The notes under the pieces were generated by a model. That model was not told the origin of the DNA and made no database searches. It worked only from the letters and a program-made list of their open reading frames with translations. From Oscillospiraceae bacterium (lineage in GTDB: Bacteria; Bacillota; Clostridia; Oscillospirales; Oscillospiraceae), in the NCBI GenBank assembly GCA_031262405.1, contig JAISHS010000016.1, positions 1 through 42,443 of the forward strand: a DNA stretch of 42,443 bases. Direction: 5' to 3'. Made by a program: the position numbers and the translations under genes. This document shows, one piece after another, positions 6,139 to 18,400 of the stretch. Every line of letters begins with the position of its first letter. The stretch's first letter is position 1.

Positions 6139-9120
6139 TTACTCCGCGTCTACCACATTCTCTACGAACCGGTGCAGAATCGCCGCGATTTCAGCGCGCG
6201 TGAGCGAACCCTTCGGGGCAAGCTGCGTCGCGCTTCTGCCGCGAATCATCCCGACGGAGACCGCCCACTCCATCGCGGTTTCGGCATAGCCGGAAACGTC
6301 CCCCGCGTCCGCGAAGGCGGAGAGATCGGCGGATGCGGAAACGTCCAGCCCCAGATGCTCGGCAAAGCGACAGAGAATCGTCGCCGCATCCTGCCGCGTT
6401 ATATTCGCGTCGGGGTAGAATAGGCCGCCGATACCGCTTACTATGCCGTTTACGCGCGCCCAATCAACGGCAATTTCGTAATACGCGCCGTATGGCACAT
6501 CACTAAACTCTATCACTTCGCTTGTTTTCACCGGCGGCGAACCCGCTAAACGCCACAGCACCGTCACGAGCATCGCGCGGCTCATTGCCGTATTCGGGCT
6601 GAACGTAGTCGCGCTTGTACCGTTAAACAGCACGGGGTCGTGGGTCGCCGCGAAATAAACATCCTCATAGAACCAATCGTCCATGCTCACGTCGCTAAAC
6701 GGATTTTCCCACGCAGCGACTTCATCATAGCCAACAACGTACAGCGAGAGGTGCGGCAGCGTGAATGTGAAGGTTTTATCCTCCACATTGTACTTGCCGC
6801 CTAACTTCTCACGCTTGCCCTCGCCGTCCAAGTACCACGCGGCGGCGGGGGATTTGCCGTTGTAATTCACGGTCGCGGTGAAAACGCCGTTAAACTCGTG
6901 AATCTCCGCGCCGCCCGACGAGACGGAAATCTCAAACACCGTGTCGCCCGATTTGAGAGTCGCGCCCTGAGCCGCGCTTAACTCGCTCGGCTCAATTTGC
7001 CGCAGCGTCAGGCTGATTTGCGCGCCGCCCGCCGAGTCCACAAACGACGCGAGCGCGTCCGCGTCAATCGCGAGGTTACCGCCCGGAAGCTTTACGTCAA
7101 GCCCAAGCCCCGCGTCCGCGATTTTAGAAAGCGCGTCGGTCGGGATATTTACGATTGAAGTGCCTTTCAGCCCGGATAGGTCGAGCGAAACTACGCCGTC
7201 CTCGGCGCTTTCAATCAGCGCGTTTACTTTGCTCATCGGGAGCTGAAGCGTCACAGCGTCGCCGGACTTGGTGTACTCAATATTCACGCCGCCGCTGCCG
7301 GGGATGGTCGGCGTGGGCGGGATGTACGGCACACCATCAGTCCTCGGGAACACCGCCGTAATCACGCCGCTGTTTGCGTCGTTGGTCGCCGTCGCGCCCG
7401 CTACCGTGAAGAAGTTTTCCGCCACGCCCGCGAACGTATAGTTCGTCTTAGGCGTGAGAGTAATCGTCGCAGTGTAGACCGTGCTGTAGCCGAACGTCGT
7501 CGGAGCGCCGCTCCAAGTAACCGTGCCGGTGTACTGCGCGGTTTCGGTGATTGCCGTCACGGGAGCCGCGCCCACAGCGGGCGGGGTGACGCCCGCGATG
7601 GCAACGGTAGTATTGATCGCTACATTAACGCTGTAATTTACGCCTTGCGTACCAAACAAAAAGCCCATGCCCGCCAATACGGCGTCTTTTTTTAATACCA
7701 AGAAGCCGTTTGTATTTACAGTTCCGTCACTGTTCCTCCACGCCGCGTGGAAATTAATATCAATTGCTAAAGAGCTTGTGCTGACAAACATCGACGCTAC
7801 CGGTGCATCGATTTCTGTTCCAGGTGTCCCATTATTAATCGCGGTAGCCGCTCCGATTTTGTACCACTTCTGTGAATTATAGTATACGGAGTTCGTAATC
7901 GTTCCGACAAATTTATCACTTGATGTCGTATACACACCTGCATTTAACAAAGTCGTATACACACCTGCATTTAACAAATTGGTGAATGTTCCGCCCTCTG
8001 TAATTCTGTCCATCTTGAAATTGGCGCCGTTCGAATCTCCTATGCCATTCATATAAGAGGTAGAGTTTGTCAGTCTAATATTTTCTGGATTATTATTGTC
8101 AGTAAAACCATGTGATTTGTTTTCAAACGACAAACAATTTTCCACAATATGTTCCGTTCCTACTCCCGAACCGCCCAATTTAAAGCCGCAACCGTCACTG
8201 AATTGTGAAAATATGCCTGCGGATGTGTAACCATTTCTAAATGCAATACAATTCTTCATCGTAATGACACCAATCGGACCTGTTTCAGATTCCGCATACA
8301 AATCCCAACCGTCGCCCACATTGTTATACGAAATACAGCCGTCAAAGGTGTTATTACCGCAAGTTAATCTAGCGGCAAAACCATCCGCATTTGCTCCTGT
8401 CGCAGGGTCGTTGTTATCGAACGAGGTACAGTTTAATATGAAGTTATCCTTTGGCCAATCCGCATTAGTTAAGGATGGATCACGTCTGCCGATTTGTAAG
8501 CCTGAATTTCTGTTTGCTTCAAATATACAGTTTTCAAGCACATTATTATTTCCTGATATCATAACGCCGTTATCTGCCGCGCCGTAGAATCGAATACCTT
8601 CCACATACCAGTAACTGCCGCTTAACTGCAACCCTCTTGGATTAGATGACGTGTCTCCACTATTATAGCTCTGAGTTGAAAAGTCAAGCGTTACCGTTGC
8701 GCCTTTTGAGGCCCTCAATGTTTTATACTGCTGTGCCGTTCCATTGTTGGTATATTCAATGGTGAGCTGCGTATCAAATGAATAGACGCCATCTTTCAAG
8801 ATAATAGTCACACCATCTATGGTTGCCGCCGCAGAAAGCGCATCTTCTAATTTCATAGGGTCAGCATAGCTGCCCGTTGCAGGACTTTGTGCATCCGGCG
8901 AACAATAAAGTACATTGAGGAAATATATATCGTTTAATTCTGACAGACCTGTGCGGTAACCTACCGTATCGGCTTCAGACGCTTCTGTAACCGCCTGCGC
9001 CGTGACAAAAAGGCTGAGCGTCAGCATGATCGCCAGCGATAAAGACAGTACCTTTTTTGACGCCCGCCCGCCTAAATGCTTATGTACCGCCGCTTTGCGT
9101 ATGCTTTTTGTCTTTCTCAT
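6139..9120 (-). CDS. Secreted PL9-like beta-helix polysaccharide lyase with C-terminal SLH repeats
   Basis: A protein of about 993 residues. A signal peptide (about 25-45) is followed by a right-handed parallel beta-helix (about 60-400). The features match polysaccharide lyase family 9 (pectate lyase L type): NADGFAARLTCG, GDGWDLYAESETGPIG and, later, GCGFKLGG, whose lysine corresponds to the family's catalytic base. One aspartate of the usual DDGWD calcium site appears to be Gly here. Beta-sandwich regions and a PPTPTIPG linker follow, then three SLH repeats in the last 200 residues. It probably degrades pectin-like polymers at the cell surface. The start at 9120 is better spaced from AAAAGGA than the ATG at 9126. 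The beta-helix part is visibly richer in A and T than the SLH part, suggesting a domain fusion after transfer. Confidence 0.8.
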   Translation of the reverse strand: MRKTKSIRKAAVHKHLGGRASKKVLSLSLAIMLTLSLFVTAQAVTEASEADTVGYRTGLSELNDIYFLNVLYCSPDAQSPATGSYADPMKLEDALSAAATIDGVTIILKDGVYSFDTQLTIEYTNNGTAQQYKTLRASKGATVTLDFSTQSYNSGDTSSNPRGLQLSGSYWYVEGIRFYGAADNGVMISGNNNVLENCIFEANRNSGLQIGRRDPSLTNADWPKDNFILNCTSFDNNDPATGANADGFAARLTCGNNTFDGCISYNNVGDGWDLYAESETGPIGVITMKNCIAFRNGYTSAGIFSQFSDGCGFKLGGSGVGTEHIVENCLSFENKSHGFTDNNNPENIRLTNSTSYMNGIGDSNGANFKMDRITEGGTFTNLLNAGVYTTLLNAGVYTTSSDKFVGTITNSVYYNSQKWYKIGAATAINNGTPGTEIDAPVASMFVSTSSLAIDINFHAAWRNSDGTVNTNGFLVLKKDAVLAGMGFLFGTQGVNYSVNVAINTTVAIAGVTPPAVGAAPVTAITETAQYTGTVTWSGAPTTFGYSTVYTATITLTPKTNYTFAGVAENFFTVAGATATNDANSGVITAVFPRTDGVPYIPPTPTIPGSGGVNIEYTKSGDAVTLQLPMSKVNALIESAEDGVVSLDLSGLKGTSIVNIPTDALSKIADAGLGLDVKLPGGNLAIDADALASFVDSAGGAQISLTLRQIEPSELSAAQGATLKSGDTVFEISVSSGGAEIHEFNGVFTATVNYNGKSPAAAWYLDGEGKREKLGGKYNVEDKTFTFTLPHLSLYVVGYDEVAAWENPFSDVSMDDWFYEDVYFAATHDPVLFNGTSATTFSPNTAMSRAMLVTVLWRLAGSPPVKTSEVIEFSDVPYGAYYEIAVDWARVNGIVSGIGGLFYPDANITRQDAATILCRFAEHLGLDVSASADLSAFADAGDVSGYAETAMEWAVSVGMIRGRSATQLAPKGSLTRAEIAAILHRFVENVVDAE
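7925..7978 (-). repeat. In-frame 27-bp tandem duplication inside the lyase gene
   Basis: A 27-bp unit beginning GTCGTATACACACC occurs at 7925-7951 and again, identical, at 7952-7978. It duplicates the nine residues LLNAGVYTT near the end of the beta-helix. Perfect identity suggests a recent slippage event, and the frame is kept. Confidence 0.9.
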
Positions 9121-9144
9121 AATCATTTAGTCCTTTTCTTATTT

Positions 9145-9186
9145 TCAAGCTCTACTTGCGTCCAGCTTTGAGTATGTAGTCGTCAT
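9145..9186 (-). CDS. Possible 13-residue leader peptide before the lyase gene
   Basis: ATG at 9186 has an ideal ribosome site (AGGAG, 7-bp spacer) and encodes MTTTYSKLDASRA, ending 18 bp before the first possible start of the lyase gene (9126). It lies downstream of a good promoter on the same strand. It could couple translation to the next gene or be a leader peptide. It could also be the 5' stump of a lost gene. It is too short to test by composition. Confidence 0.4.
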   Translation of the reverse strand: MTTTYSKLDASRA

Positions 9187-9214
9187 AGGCTTGCTCCTGA
9201 TGTTTAGTAAATAC

Positions 9215-9243
9215 AGTTTAGCATATTCCGCGCTCGAGCGCAA
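9215..9243 (-). promoter_or_regulatory. Sigma-A-type promoter of the lyase gene
   Basis: On the minus strand TTGCGC (9238-9243), a 17-bp spacer and TAAACT (9215-9220) are followed by the leader ORF and the lyase gene. The spacer and -35 box are overlapped by a 12-bp palindrome, a likely operator. Confidence 0.6.
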
Positions 9244-9304
9244 CGGGGAGAAGATGGAATTACGACAGCATTCCGGTGCTCGGCGATCTGTCGCGCTTGA
9301 GCGC
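9230..9304. promoter_or_regulatory. Pair of GCGCTYGAGCGC palindromes between divergent promoters
   Basis: GCGCTCGAGCGC at 9230-9241 is a perfect palindrome overlapping the -35 box of the lyase promoter. GCGCTTGAGCGC at 9293-9304 differs by one base and ends 32 bp upstream of the NRPS -35 box. The centres are 63 bp apart, six helical turns. This is the layout expected when one dimeric regulator binds both sites and controls both genes. The regulator is not identified here. Confidence 0.5.
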
Positions 9305-9335
9305 CTTTTGTCCCCCAAAAAAACGTATTTTCCGG

Positions 9336-9364
9336 TTGCGCAATGACGCACTATATTATATACT
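9336..9364 (+). promoter_or_regulatory. Sigma-A-type promoter of the NRPS operon
   Basis: TTGCGC (9336-9341), a 17-bp spacer and TATACT (9359-9364) lie 60 bp before the NRPS start. The -35 box is identical to that of the divergent lyase promoter. The leader of about 55 bases shows no obvious riboswitch or attenuator. Confidence 0.6.
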
Positions 9365-9424
9365 TTTAAGTAAAGTTTGGGTGCAAGGATTACCGGCAAC
9401 TATGCTTTAATGGAGGTTGTATTT

Positions 9425-12400
9425 ATGAAAAAACAGACAGTCGGGCTGCGCGGAGAAACCGTAGTCAGCCTGTTTCGTAAGACAGCGAAGGTTTACGCAG
9501 ATAAAAACTCAGTGACATATGCCGGAAAAAGCCTTACCTACGCGCAGTTCGACGAGTATACGGACAATATCGCGGCAAAGCTCGTTTCACTCTTCGGCGA
9601 AACCGGCGAAACAGAAACACAGCCGGTGGTGGGCATCCTCACGGGGCGCAGCGAGTATATGCCGCTTTCTATGATGGGCGCTGCGAAATCGGGCGCGGTG
9701 TATCTCCCGCTTGACCCTTCATATCCGAATGACAGGCTTGAATTTATGCTCGCCGACAGCGGAGCCAAATTCTTGATTGCGGACAGGGATTTGGTCTCCA
9801 AAGTGGAAGGCGCCGTTGCACGCGAAGACATAATTCTGCTGTTCACTGACGAGATATACTCTCTTCCCAAAGCGGGCGCGAGTATCGTCTCTCACGCGCC
9901 TAAGCCGGAGGATTTGATTACGCTCATATACACATCGGGAACTACGGGGGCGCCGAAAGGCACGAAGATGCACCACGCGGGGGTTTTGCACTTCGTGAAT
10001 TGGTACCGAAAGGAAACAGGGACAATCGCCGGTGACAATACTGCGGCTTACTTCTCCTGCGGCTTCATCGCGCATACCATGGACTTGTATTCACCGCTAA
10101 TCGCGGGAGCCTGTATGCACGTTATCCCGACGGAAATGCGCCTGAACCTGCCGAAGCTGAAAGAATACTATGAAAAGAACAATATAGCCAAAGCGGCGCT
10201 GACGGCGCAGGTGGCGAGACAGGTTGTGCTGAACTATCTGCCCAAGACTCTCAGGGTTTTGCTCATCGGTTCGGAAGCGGCCGTTCCGTTTGAACCGCCG
10301 AAAGGTCTGAAGCTTGTCAATATGTACGGCATGACTGAGACAAGCCTTGCCGCAACAAGCTTCGTCATCGATAAATTGTACGACAAAGTGCCCATCGGCA
10401 AGCCGATAGAAGACACGCTGGTGTACATATTAGATGAACAGGGCAATCTCGCGCCGGAGGGCGCAGTCGGAGAGCTTGCGGTGGCGGGCGTTCAGGTATC
10501 GGGCGGCTATATTGGCAGGGATGAACTCACTGCCGAGAGGTTTATCAAGAACCCCTTTTCGGACGACCCCGCCTATGCGCGGATGTACAAAACGGGGGAT
10601 TTGGCGCGTTTATTAGACGACGGGAACCTTGAATACATCGGGCGAAGCGATTTTCAAGTGAAAATCAGCGGCTTTCGCGTGGAGCTGCCCGAAATCGAGC
10701 GCAGAATGCGCGAGTACCCCGGAATTACTAACGCGGTGGCGGTCGGCGCGGACGCGCCTAGCGGCGGCAAGCGGATTCTCGCATATATCGTTTCGGATGA
10801 GACCGTTGACATTGCCGCGCTAAATGCTTTCGTCGAGGAAAAACTTCCGCCGTACATGGTTCCGTCCGGGACTATGCAGCTTGAGAAGCTGCCGCTGAAT
10901 CAAAACGGCAAGCTCGATAGAAAGGCTCTGCCGAAAATAGAAATAGCGGACGAAGACGCAGTTTTTGCGCGAAGCGAAAGAGAAAAGATAGTTGCGGCAG
11001 TCTTTGAAGAAATCATGGGGCTGGGGAAAATCGGGGTGACGTCCGATCTGCTGAAGCTCGGCCTTAACTCGCTTACAAGCATTAGTGCGGCGGCAAAAAT
11101 CTCCGACCGCTTCGGCGTCGAGCTTTCCGCGCCGCAGATTATGCGTGAGCGCACAATAGAAAAGGTTGCGGCGCTCATATCCGGCGAGACGGACGAGGCG
11201 CACGATGCCGCGTCTGCTGCCGAAAGCAGAACATCTTTCCCGCTGACAAAGAATCAGCTGGGCATATATTTCGCCTGCGCCGCCGACCCGGACGACCTTG
11301 TTTACAATATCCCCTGCGAAATAAAATTCAGCTCGGCGGTGAACGCAGATATACTCGCTGACAGTGCGATAGCCGTCGTAAACGCGCACCCATATCTCAA
11401 GACGAGGCTTGAGGAAACGGGCGGGGAAACGCGGCAGATTAAGTCATATGGGCGGAGCGCAACTGTCACAAAAACGAATTGCACGGACGACGAGTACGCG
11501 GTGGTTAAAAAGAATTTCATCCGCCCCTTCAATCTGCTCGGCGGCGATTTATACAGAATCGAGATTTATAAAACAGACACTGCCGTCTATATCCTCTGCG
11601 ATTTTCACCACATCATCTTCGACGGCTCGTCGATGGGCATTTTCATGAGAGACCTTGCGCGAGCATACGCCGGGGAGAAGCTCGAGACCGAAAAATACAC
11701 GGCCTTTGACGTTTCGCTGGCGGAGGAAGCTCTTGAGGACGGCGCAAAATACCGCAAGGCCAAAAAGTTTTTCGAGAACCTAATCGGCGACGGGGAGGGC
11801 GCCAGTCCGCTGCCGTTTGAAAAGGACGAAGCCCGCAGCGGAGTTGGAACGGAAATCGCCTCGATTGATTGCTCGAAAGTTGATGGCACAATACGCGGTT
11901 TGGGGGTTACTGCCGCAAACGTATTTATGGCGGCGGCGGCGCTGGCCGTGAGCCGCTATGCCCCGGACGGCGTATTTGAGGATAATTCCCTGCGTATAGC
12001 CTCTCTCAACCGCGGACGCGAAGGCTCCAAAACGCAAAGCTCTGTCGGCATGTTCGTCAAAACCTTGCCGACCGTGATTGACATGGCCGGTGAAAAAACC
12101 CTGTCGGAATATATTCTCGCGGTGCAGGACAGAATGCTCGCGACAATCGAGAACCAGGCATATTCATATATGACCGCATCCTCCGAATTCGCCTATAACG
12201 CGCAAATAGCATACGGATACCAGGCAGGCTTGGTAGACGAGCAGATATTTGAGGGCGAGGCCTGCAACCCGATACAGGCTCCGTTCGATCGCGCAAAGTT
12301 CCCAATTTCAATCGCCGTGAATAAGGACGGCGAAACGTATTTGGTGCAGCTTGAGTACGACAAAGCGCTGTTTGAAGACTTCTATATCAAGAATCTGGCG

Positions 12401-15400
12401 GACAGCATAGTTTACACGGCGAAAAGCTTTGCCGAAAACCTAGACACGCGCGTTTCGGACATATCCGTGACCACGCCCGAGCAAACGCGCCGTATCCTCG
12501 AGGACTTCGCGGGCGTGAAGTCTGACGAGGTGCGCGGGGAGACGATCGTCAGCCTGTTCCGCAAGACGGCGCAGACTTATGGCGGCAAGAACGCCGTAGT
12601 GTTTGCTGGGAAAAGCCTTACTTATGCGCAGTTCGACGAATATACCGACAATCTCGCGGCAAAGCTCGTCTCGCTCTACGGCGAAACAAGCAGCCAGCCG
12701 ATAGTGGGAATTCTCACGGACAGAAACGAATATATGCCGCTCTCCATGCTGGGTGTGATGAAGTCGGGCGCGGCATATCTGCCGCTTGACCCGTCATACC
12801 CGACCGACCGGCTGGAGTATATGCTCACGGACAGCGGGGCGAAAATCGTAATCGCGGACAGAGGCTTGGCGACGAAGATAGAAAACGCGACCTTGAGCAA
12901 CGACGTAACGCTGGTTTACACAGACGAGATTTACTCTCTGCCGAAAGCGGATTCAGCAGTCCTCGCACACGCGCCGAAGCCGGAGGATTTGATAACGCTG
13001 ATTTACACCTCCGGGACTACCGGCAAGCCGAAAGGCACGATGGTTCACCACGCGGGGGTAGTAAACTTCGTCAACTGGTATAAGAAGGCAATCGAAATAA
13101 CCCCCGACGACAATGCGACGTCTTACATAGCCTGTGGTTTTGACCCGCATATGCAGGATTTGTACTCGGCGCTCACAAGCGGCGCCTGTCTGCATGTCAT
13201 TCCCGAAGAGATGCGCCTGAACCTGCCGGAGATGAAGGACTATTTTGAACGAAACAATATAACCAAATCCTGTATGCCTACGCAGATGGGCAGACAATTC
13301 ATAATGAATTATCTGCCCGGCACGCTAAAAGCTTTCAGCGTCGGCGGCGAAGCGCTGATGCCCTTTGAGCCGCCGGAGGGACTCAAATTCTTCAACCTTT
13401 ACGGCCCGACGGAGACGAGTATAGGCGTGACCGGCTTCATCGTCGATAAGCTGTACCCCAAGCTACCGATAGGCAAGGCGATAGACAATACCGCGCTGTA
13501 TATAATCGACAAGCAGGGTCATCTCGCGCCTCCGGGAGTGGCGGGCGAGCTGGCAGTCGCGGGCGTGCAGGTGACGAACGGCTATTTGGGACGCGAGGAG
13601 CTTACCGCCGAAAAGTTCGTTAAAAATCCGTTCTCAAGCGACCCGGCCTACTCGAAAATCTACAAAACCGGCGATTTGGCGCGTTTCCTTGACGACGGAA
13701 ACGTCGATTTCATCGGTCGGCGAGATTTTCAGGTGAAGATTCGCGGCTTCCGCGTCGAGCTGCCGGAAATTGAGCGCAGGATACGCGAGTACCCCGGAAT
13801 CACGAATGCCGCGGTGATTGCCGCCGACGCACCCGGCGGCGGCAAGCGGATTTTAGCTTACATCGTTGCGGATGAAGCTGTGGATATTGCCGCGCTGAAC
13901 ACCTTCATCGAGGAAAAACTGCCGCCGTATATGGTTCCGTCCGGAACGGCGCAGTTAGATAAGCTGCCGCTCAATCAAAACGGCAAGCTGGACAGGAAGG
14001 CTCTGCCCGAAATCGCGGTCGTCGACGCCGAGAACACCCCGCCTGGTAACGATCTCGAGCGGATGATTTCCGACATCATCGCGGAGATAATGGGTGTAGG
14101 GTCAATCGGGGTTCTCACCTCGCTCGCGCAGGCGGGACTCGATTCACTCTCAGCGATTAGGGCGGCGGCGCAGATTTCCGACAAAACGGGTGTGGGAATT
14201 TCCGCGCCGAAGATAATGAAGGCGAAAACTATACGCAAGCTTGCGGAGCTTTTGGCGGCAAAGGGCGTCGCCACCGGCGCACAGGCCGCGCCGACGGAGC
14301 AGTCAATTCAGCCCGCTGTTACTGCCAAAACACGGCAGTTTGCGCCGCTGACTAATAATCAGCTGGGCATTTACTTCGCTTGTTGCGCTTGCCCCGGCGC
14401 GGTTACTTATAACATCCCTGCGGAGATCAAATTCGGAGCAAAAACGGACGCGCGCAAGCTGAGTGACGCCGCCGCGAAGGTCATAAATGCGCACCCTTAC
14501 ATAAAGACAAGGCTCGAAGAATCGGGCGGGCAGCCTCGCCAGTATGTGCTTTCTGAGGAGCCCGCTAAGGTTGAGTACCGCGAGTGCAGCGAAGCCGAGT
14601 ATTCGGCGGCAAAGCAAAGCTTCGTCAGACCCTTTGAGCTAATCGGCGGCAGACTGTACAGAATTGAAGTCATAAAGACCGAAGAGCGCGTCTATATGCT
14701 CTACGATTTCCACCATATCATCTTCGACGGCGTGTCTGCGGGAATATTCCTGACCGAGCTTGCCGAGGCGTATGGCGGCAAAGCGCCCGCGAATGAAGCG
14801 CACTCCGCGTTTGAGCTCGCGCTTTTAGAGCAGGATGAAGCCAAGGGCGAGAGCTACGCCGAAGCCAAGGCGTTCTTTGAAAACCTCATAGGCGACGGCG
14901 AGGGCGCAAGCCAAATTTCGAGCGATAACATTAGCTCTCAAAGCGGAGTTCGAACCGTAAAATCCCGCGTCAGCCGCGAGTCTGTCGAGAACGCCATTCG
15001 GGACTTTGATGCTACCCCCGCGAACTTTTTCCTCGCGGCGGCGGCGTTGACGCTGAGCTTGTATGCCCCCTCCGCGCAGGTTGTGGGCAAATCTCTCAGG
15101 ATAGCCTCCGCCAGCAGCGGCCGCGAGAGTACCCTCTATCAAAACAGCTTCGGAATGTTCGTCAAAACCCTGCCGACGGTCATAGATATTGCGCCGGAGC
15201 TCGGCGCAGCGGCGTACATCTGCGCCGTTTCGGACAGGATGTTTGAGACGATTGACAATCAAATTTATCCCTACATGCAAGCCGCCTCCGACTTCGGCTA
15301 TTCCTCGCAGGTTATGTTCGCCTATCAGGGCGGACTCATGGGCGAACTTAAGCTTGATGGCGAGCCTTTCGAGATGAGCGGTTTAGGCTTATCGGATCCG

Positions 15401-18400
15401 AAATTTCCGCTCACAATCTTCGCCAACACGGAAGGCTCGGACTATACCTTTGAGCTGGAATACGACCGCGCCTGCTTCGAGGACTTTTACATCGATAACC
15501 TAGCCGAGAGCATGGCTTGCGTCGCAAAGCGTCTCGCCGAAAGCCCTTACCAACGGCTGGGTGAAATCTCGGCTGCGACGCCGGAGCAGCGCAGACAGGT
15601 ACTGGAGGACTTTGCCGGGCGCAAGACAGACGAGGTACTGGGTCTCACGGTAGTCGATATGTTCCGCGACATTGCGGCGCGCATGCCGGAGCACGTCGCC
15701 GTCGTCAGCGGGAATCGCCGCTTGTCCTATGCGGAGCTGGACGCGGAAACCGACAGAATTACGGCATACCTTGCCTCGGTAAATACCGGTAAAAGCCCCA
15801 TAGCCATAATGGTCGGCAGGAGCGAGAATATGCCAATATTCGCGCTTGCCGCCCTCAAATCCGGCGCGCCGTATATGCCGCTCGACCCCGGCTACCCGAC
15901 GGATCGCCTGAGATTTATGCTGAGTGACAGCGGCGCGGCCGTCCTCATCTCCGACAGGGGGCTTGATACTGATGAAAACGGCGACACTCACTTCCCGGAG
16001 TTTGACGGAAAAAAACTTTATACTGACGACCTGCGACGCGGGGAATTCGGCAAAACCCTCGCCCTGCCCGAAAGTCCGACGCCGGATGACCGCTTCATCC
16101 TGCTCTATACCTCGGGAACTACGGGCAATCCAAAGGGCGCGCTGTTGCCGCACAGGTCAGTCGTAAACTTCATTAACTGGTACAATCACAACTGCAAGCT
16201 GACGAAAACAGACGTGGTTCCGGCCTACGCCAGCTTCGGTTTCGACGCAAATATGATGGATATGTACAGTGCGCTTACCACCGGTGCCTGTCTGCATATC
16301 GTTCCGGAAGAAATGCGTCTGGACCTGCCTGCAATAGCGAGCTACTACGAGGAAAACGGCGTTACGGTCGCCTTCCTCACAACGCAGATTGCAAGACAGT
16401 TTGTGGAGATGGGGCGTTATGGTTCGCTTCGCGTCCTAGGTACGGGCGGCGAAACAATGCTGCCCTCCAATCCGCCGGAGGGGCTGGAGCTGAATAATCT
16501 TTACGGTCCGACCGAAACGACGGTGGCCGTGGCGGCACTCAAAGTGGATAAATATTACAGCCGCGTCCCGATAGGCCGCGCGCTTGACAACACCGCTCTC
16601 TATATCGTGGACAAAAACGGCAATCTCGCCCCCGCCGGGGCCTTCGGCGAGCTGACTATCGCCGGAAGACAGGTGGGACTGGGCTACCTAAACCGCCCGG
16701 AGCTCACGAGCGAAAAGTTTGTCAAAAATCCCTTCTCCGACGATCCGGAGTACGCGACGATGTATCGCACCGGCGACTTAGCGCGGTTCTTGCCTGACGG
16801 CAACGTGGACTTCATCGGTAGGTCTGACTTCCAAGTGAAGATTCGCGGCTTCCGAGTGGAGCTGACGGAGATTGAAGCCCGTATCCGCGAGTATCCGCCG
16901 ATAAAGGACGCGGCGGTTATAGCATCTAACGCGCCGGGCGGCGGAAAGCGGATTCTCGCGTACATTGTCTCGGATGAAACAGTCGATATAGCCGCGCTGA
17001 ACGCCTTCATCGAGGAGAAGCTACCCTACTACATGGTTCCCGCCGGTACCAAGCAGCTCGAGCGCATCCCGATCAACCGCAACGGCAAGGTTAACCGCAA
17101 GGAGCTGCCCGAGATTCAGTCTGCAGATAGCGCAGAAGCCGTTCCGCCGAGCACGGACACGGAGCGGCTTGTGGCGGAGGTCGTTTCCGGGATTATGGGC
17201 GAGAGTAACATCGGCATAAACTTGAACCTGATGCAGTCGGGGCTGGACTCTCTGTCGGCCATCCGCGTCGCGGCGAAAATCTCCGAAAAAGCCTCTGTCA
17301 ACATCTCCGCGCCGCAGATAATGAAAGCTAAAACCATCGAGAGTATCGCGGCGCTTCTGGATGGTGTGATTCCCGCGTCGGGGAGAAGCTTCCCCGACAA
17401 CGCGCCCGATGAATCCGCCGCGCCCGCCGTATCATATCCGCTCACGGCGAATCAGCTCGGGGTCTACTTCGCCTGCGTGAAGGACCCGGGGAGCTTGGCG
17501 TATAACGTGCCGTTCGAGATGAAATTCCCCAAGGGGATAAGCGCGGAAAGGCTAAAACAGAGCGCGGAAGCGGTTATCAACGCACATTCATACATCAAGA
17601 CGCGGCTCGTCCTAGAAAACACTCAGCCGCGCCAAAAGCGCCTCGACGATGAGCCCGCCGAAGTGGAGCTGATAAACTGCACCGAGTCGGAGTTTGGTAT
17701 GCTAAGGCGCGAATTTGTGAAGCCCTTCGGTCTTTTCGAGGGCAATCTCTACAGAATAAGCGTCTGCGACACGGGCGGGTCGGTGCACATGCTCTGCGAC
17801 TTCCACCATATCGTGTTCGACGGCGGTTCGCTTGAGATTTTCATGTCCGACCTCTCCCGCGCCTACGACGGGGCTGAGCTGGAAAGCGAAACCTTCACGA
17901 GCTTCGACTATGCCCTGCTTGAGGAAAAGCGCAGCGGCGGCGCAGCGTTCGAGAAATCGAAGAGCTTCTTCGCCGGGCTTCTCGCAACGCTCGGCGGGAC
18001 GACGGCTCTGCCGGAGAATCAAGGTACGAGAACGGGAAAAGCGGCTCAAGTGCACGTAAAAATAAGCCGCGCCGTGATTGACGGCGCGATAAAAGGCCGG
18101 GGCATTACAGCCGCGAACCACTTTCTTGCGGCGACAGCCCTTGCCGCCGGTCGCTTTGCGTCCTCCGCAGAGAAGCTCCCCGGAGAAAAAGAGGGGCTGC
18201 GCGTAGCCCTAGCCTCCATAAACAGCGGACGCGACGATATGCGCTTGCAGAGCAACTTCGGTATGCTCGTCCAAACGCTGCCGACGATTATTGATATTCC
18301 GGCGGACTCTAGCGCGGAGGCTTTCACCGCCGCCGTTCAGGAGCGAATGCTCGAAACCTTCGACAGCCGCTTCTATCCCTATATGCGCGTAACCTCCGAC

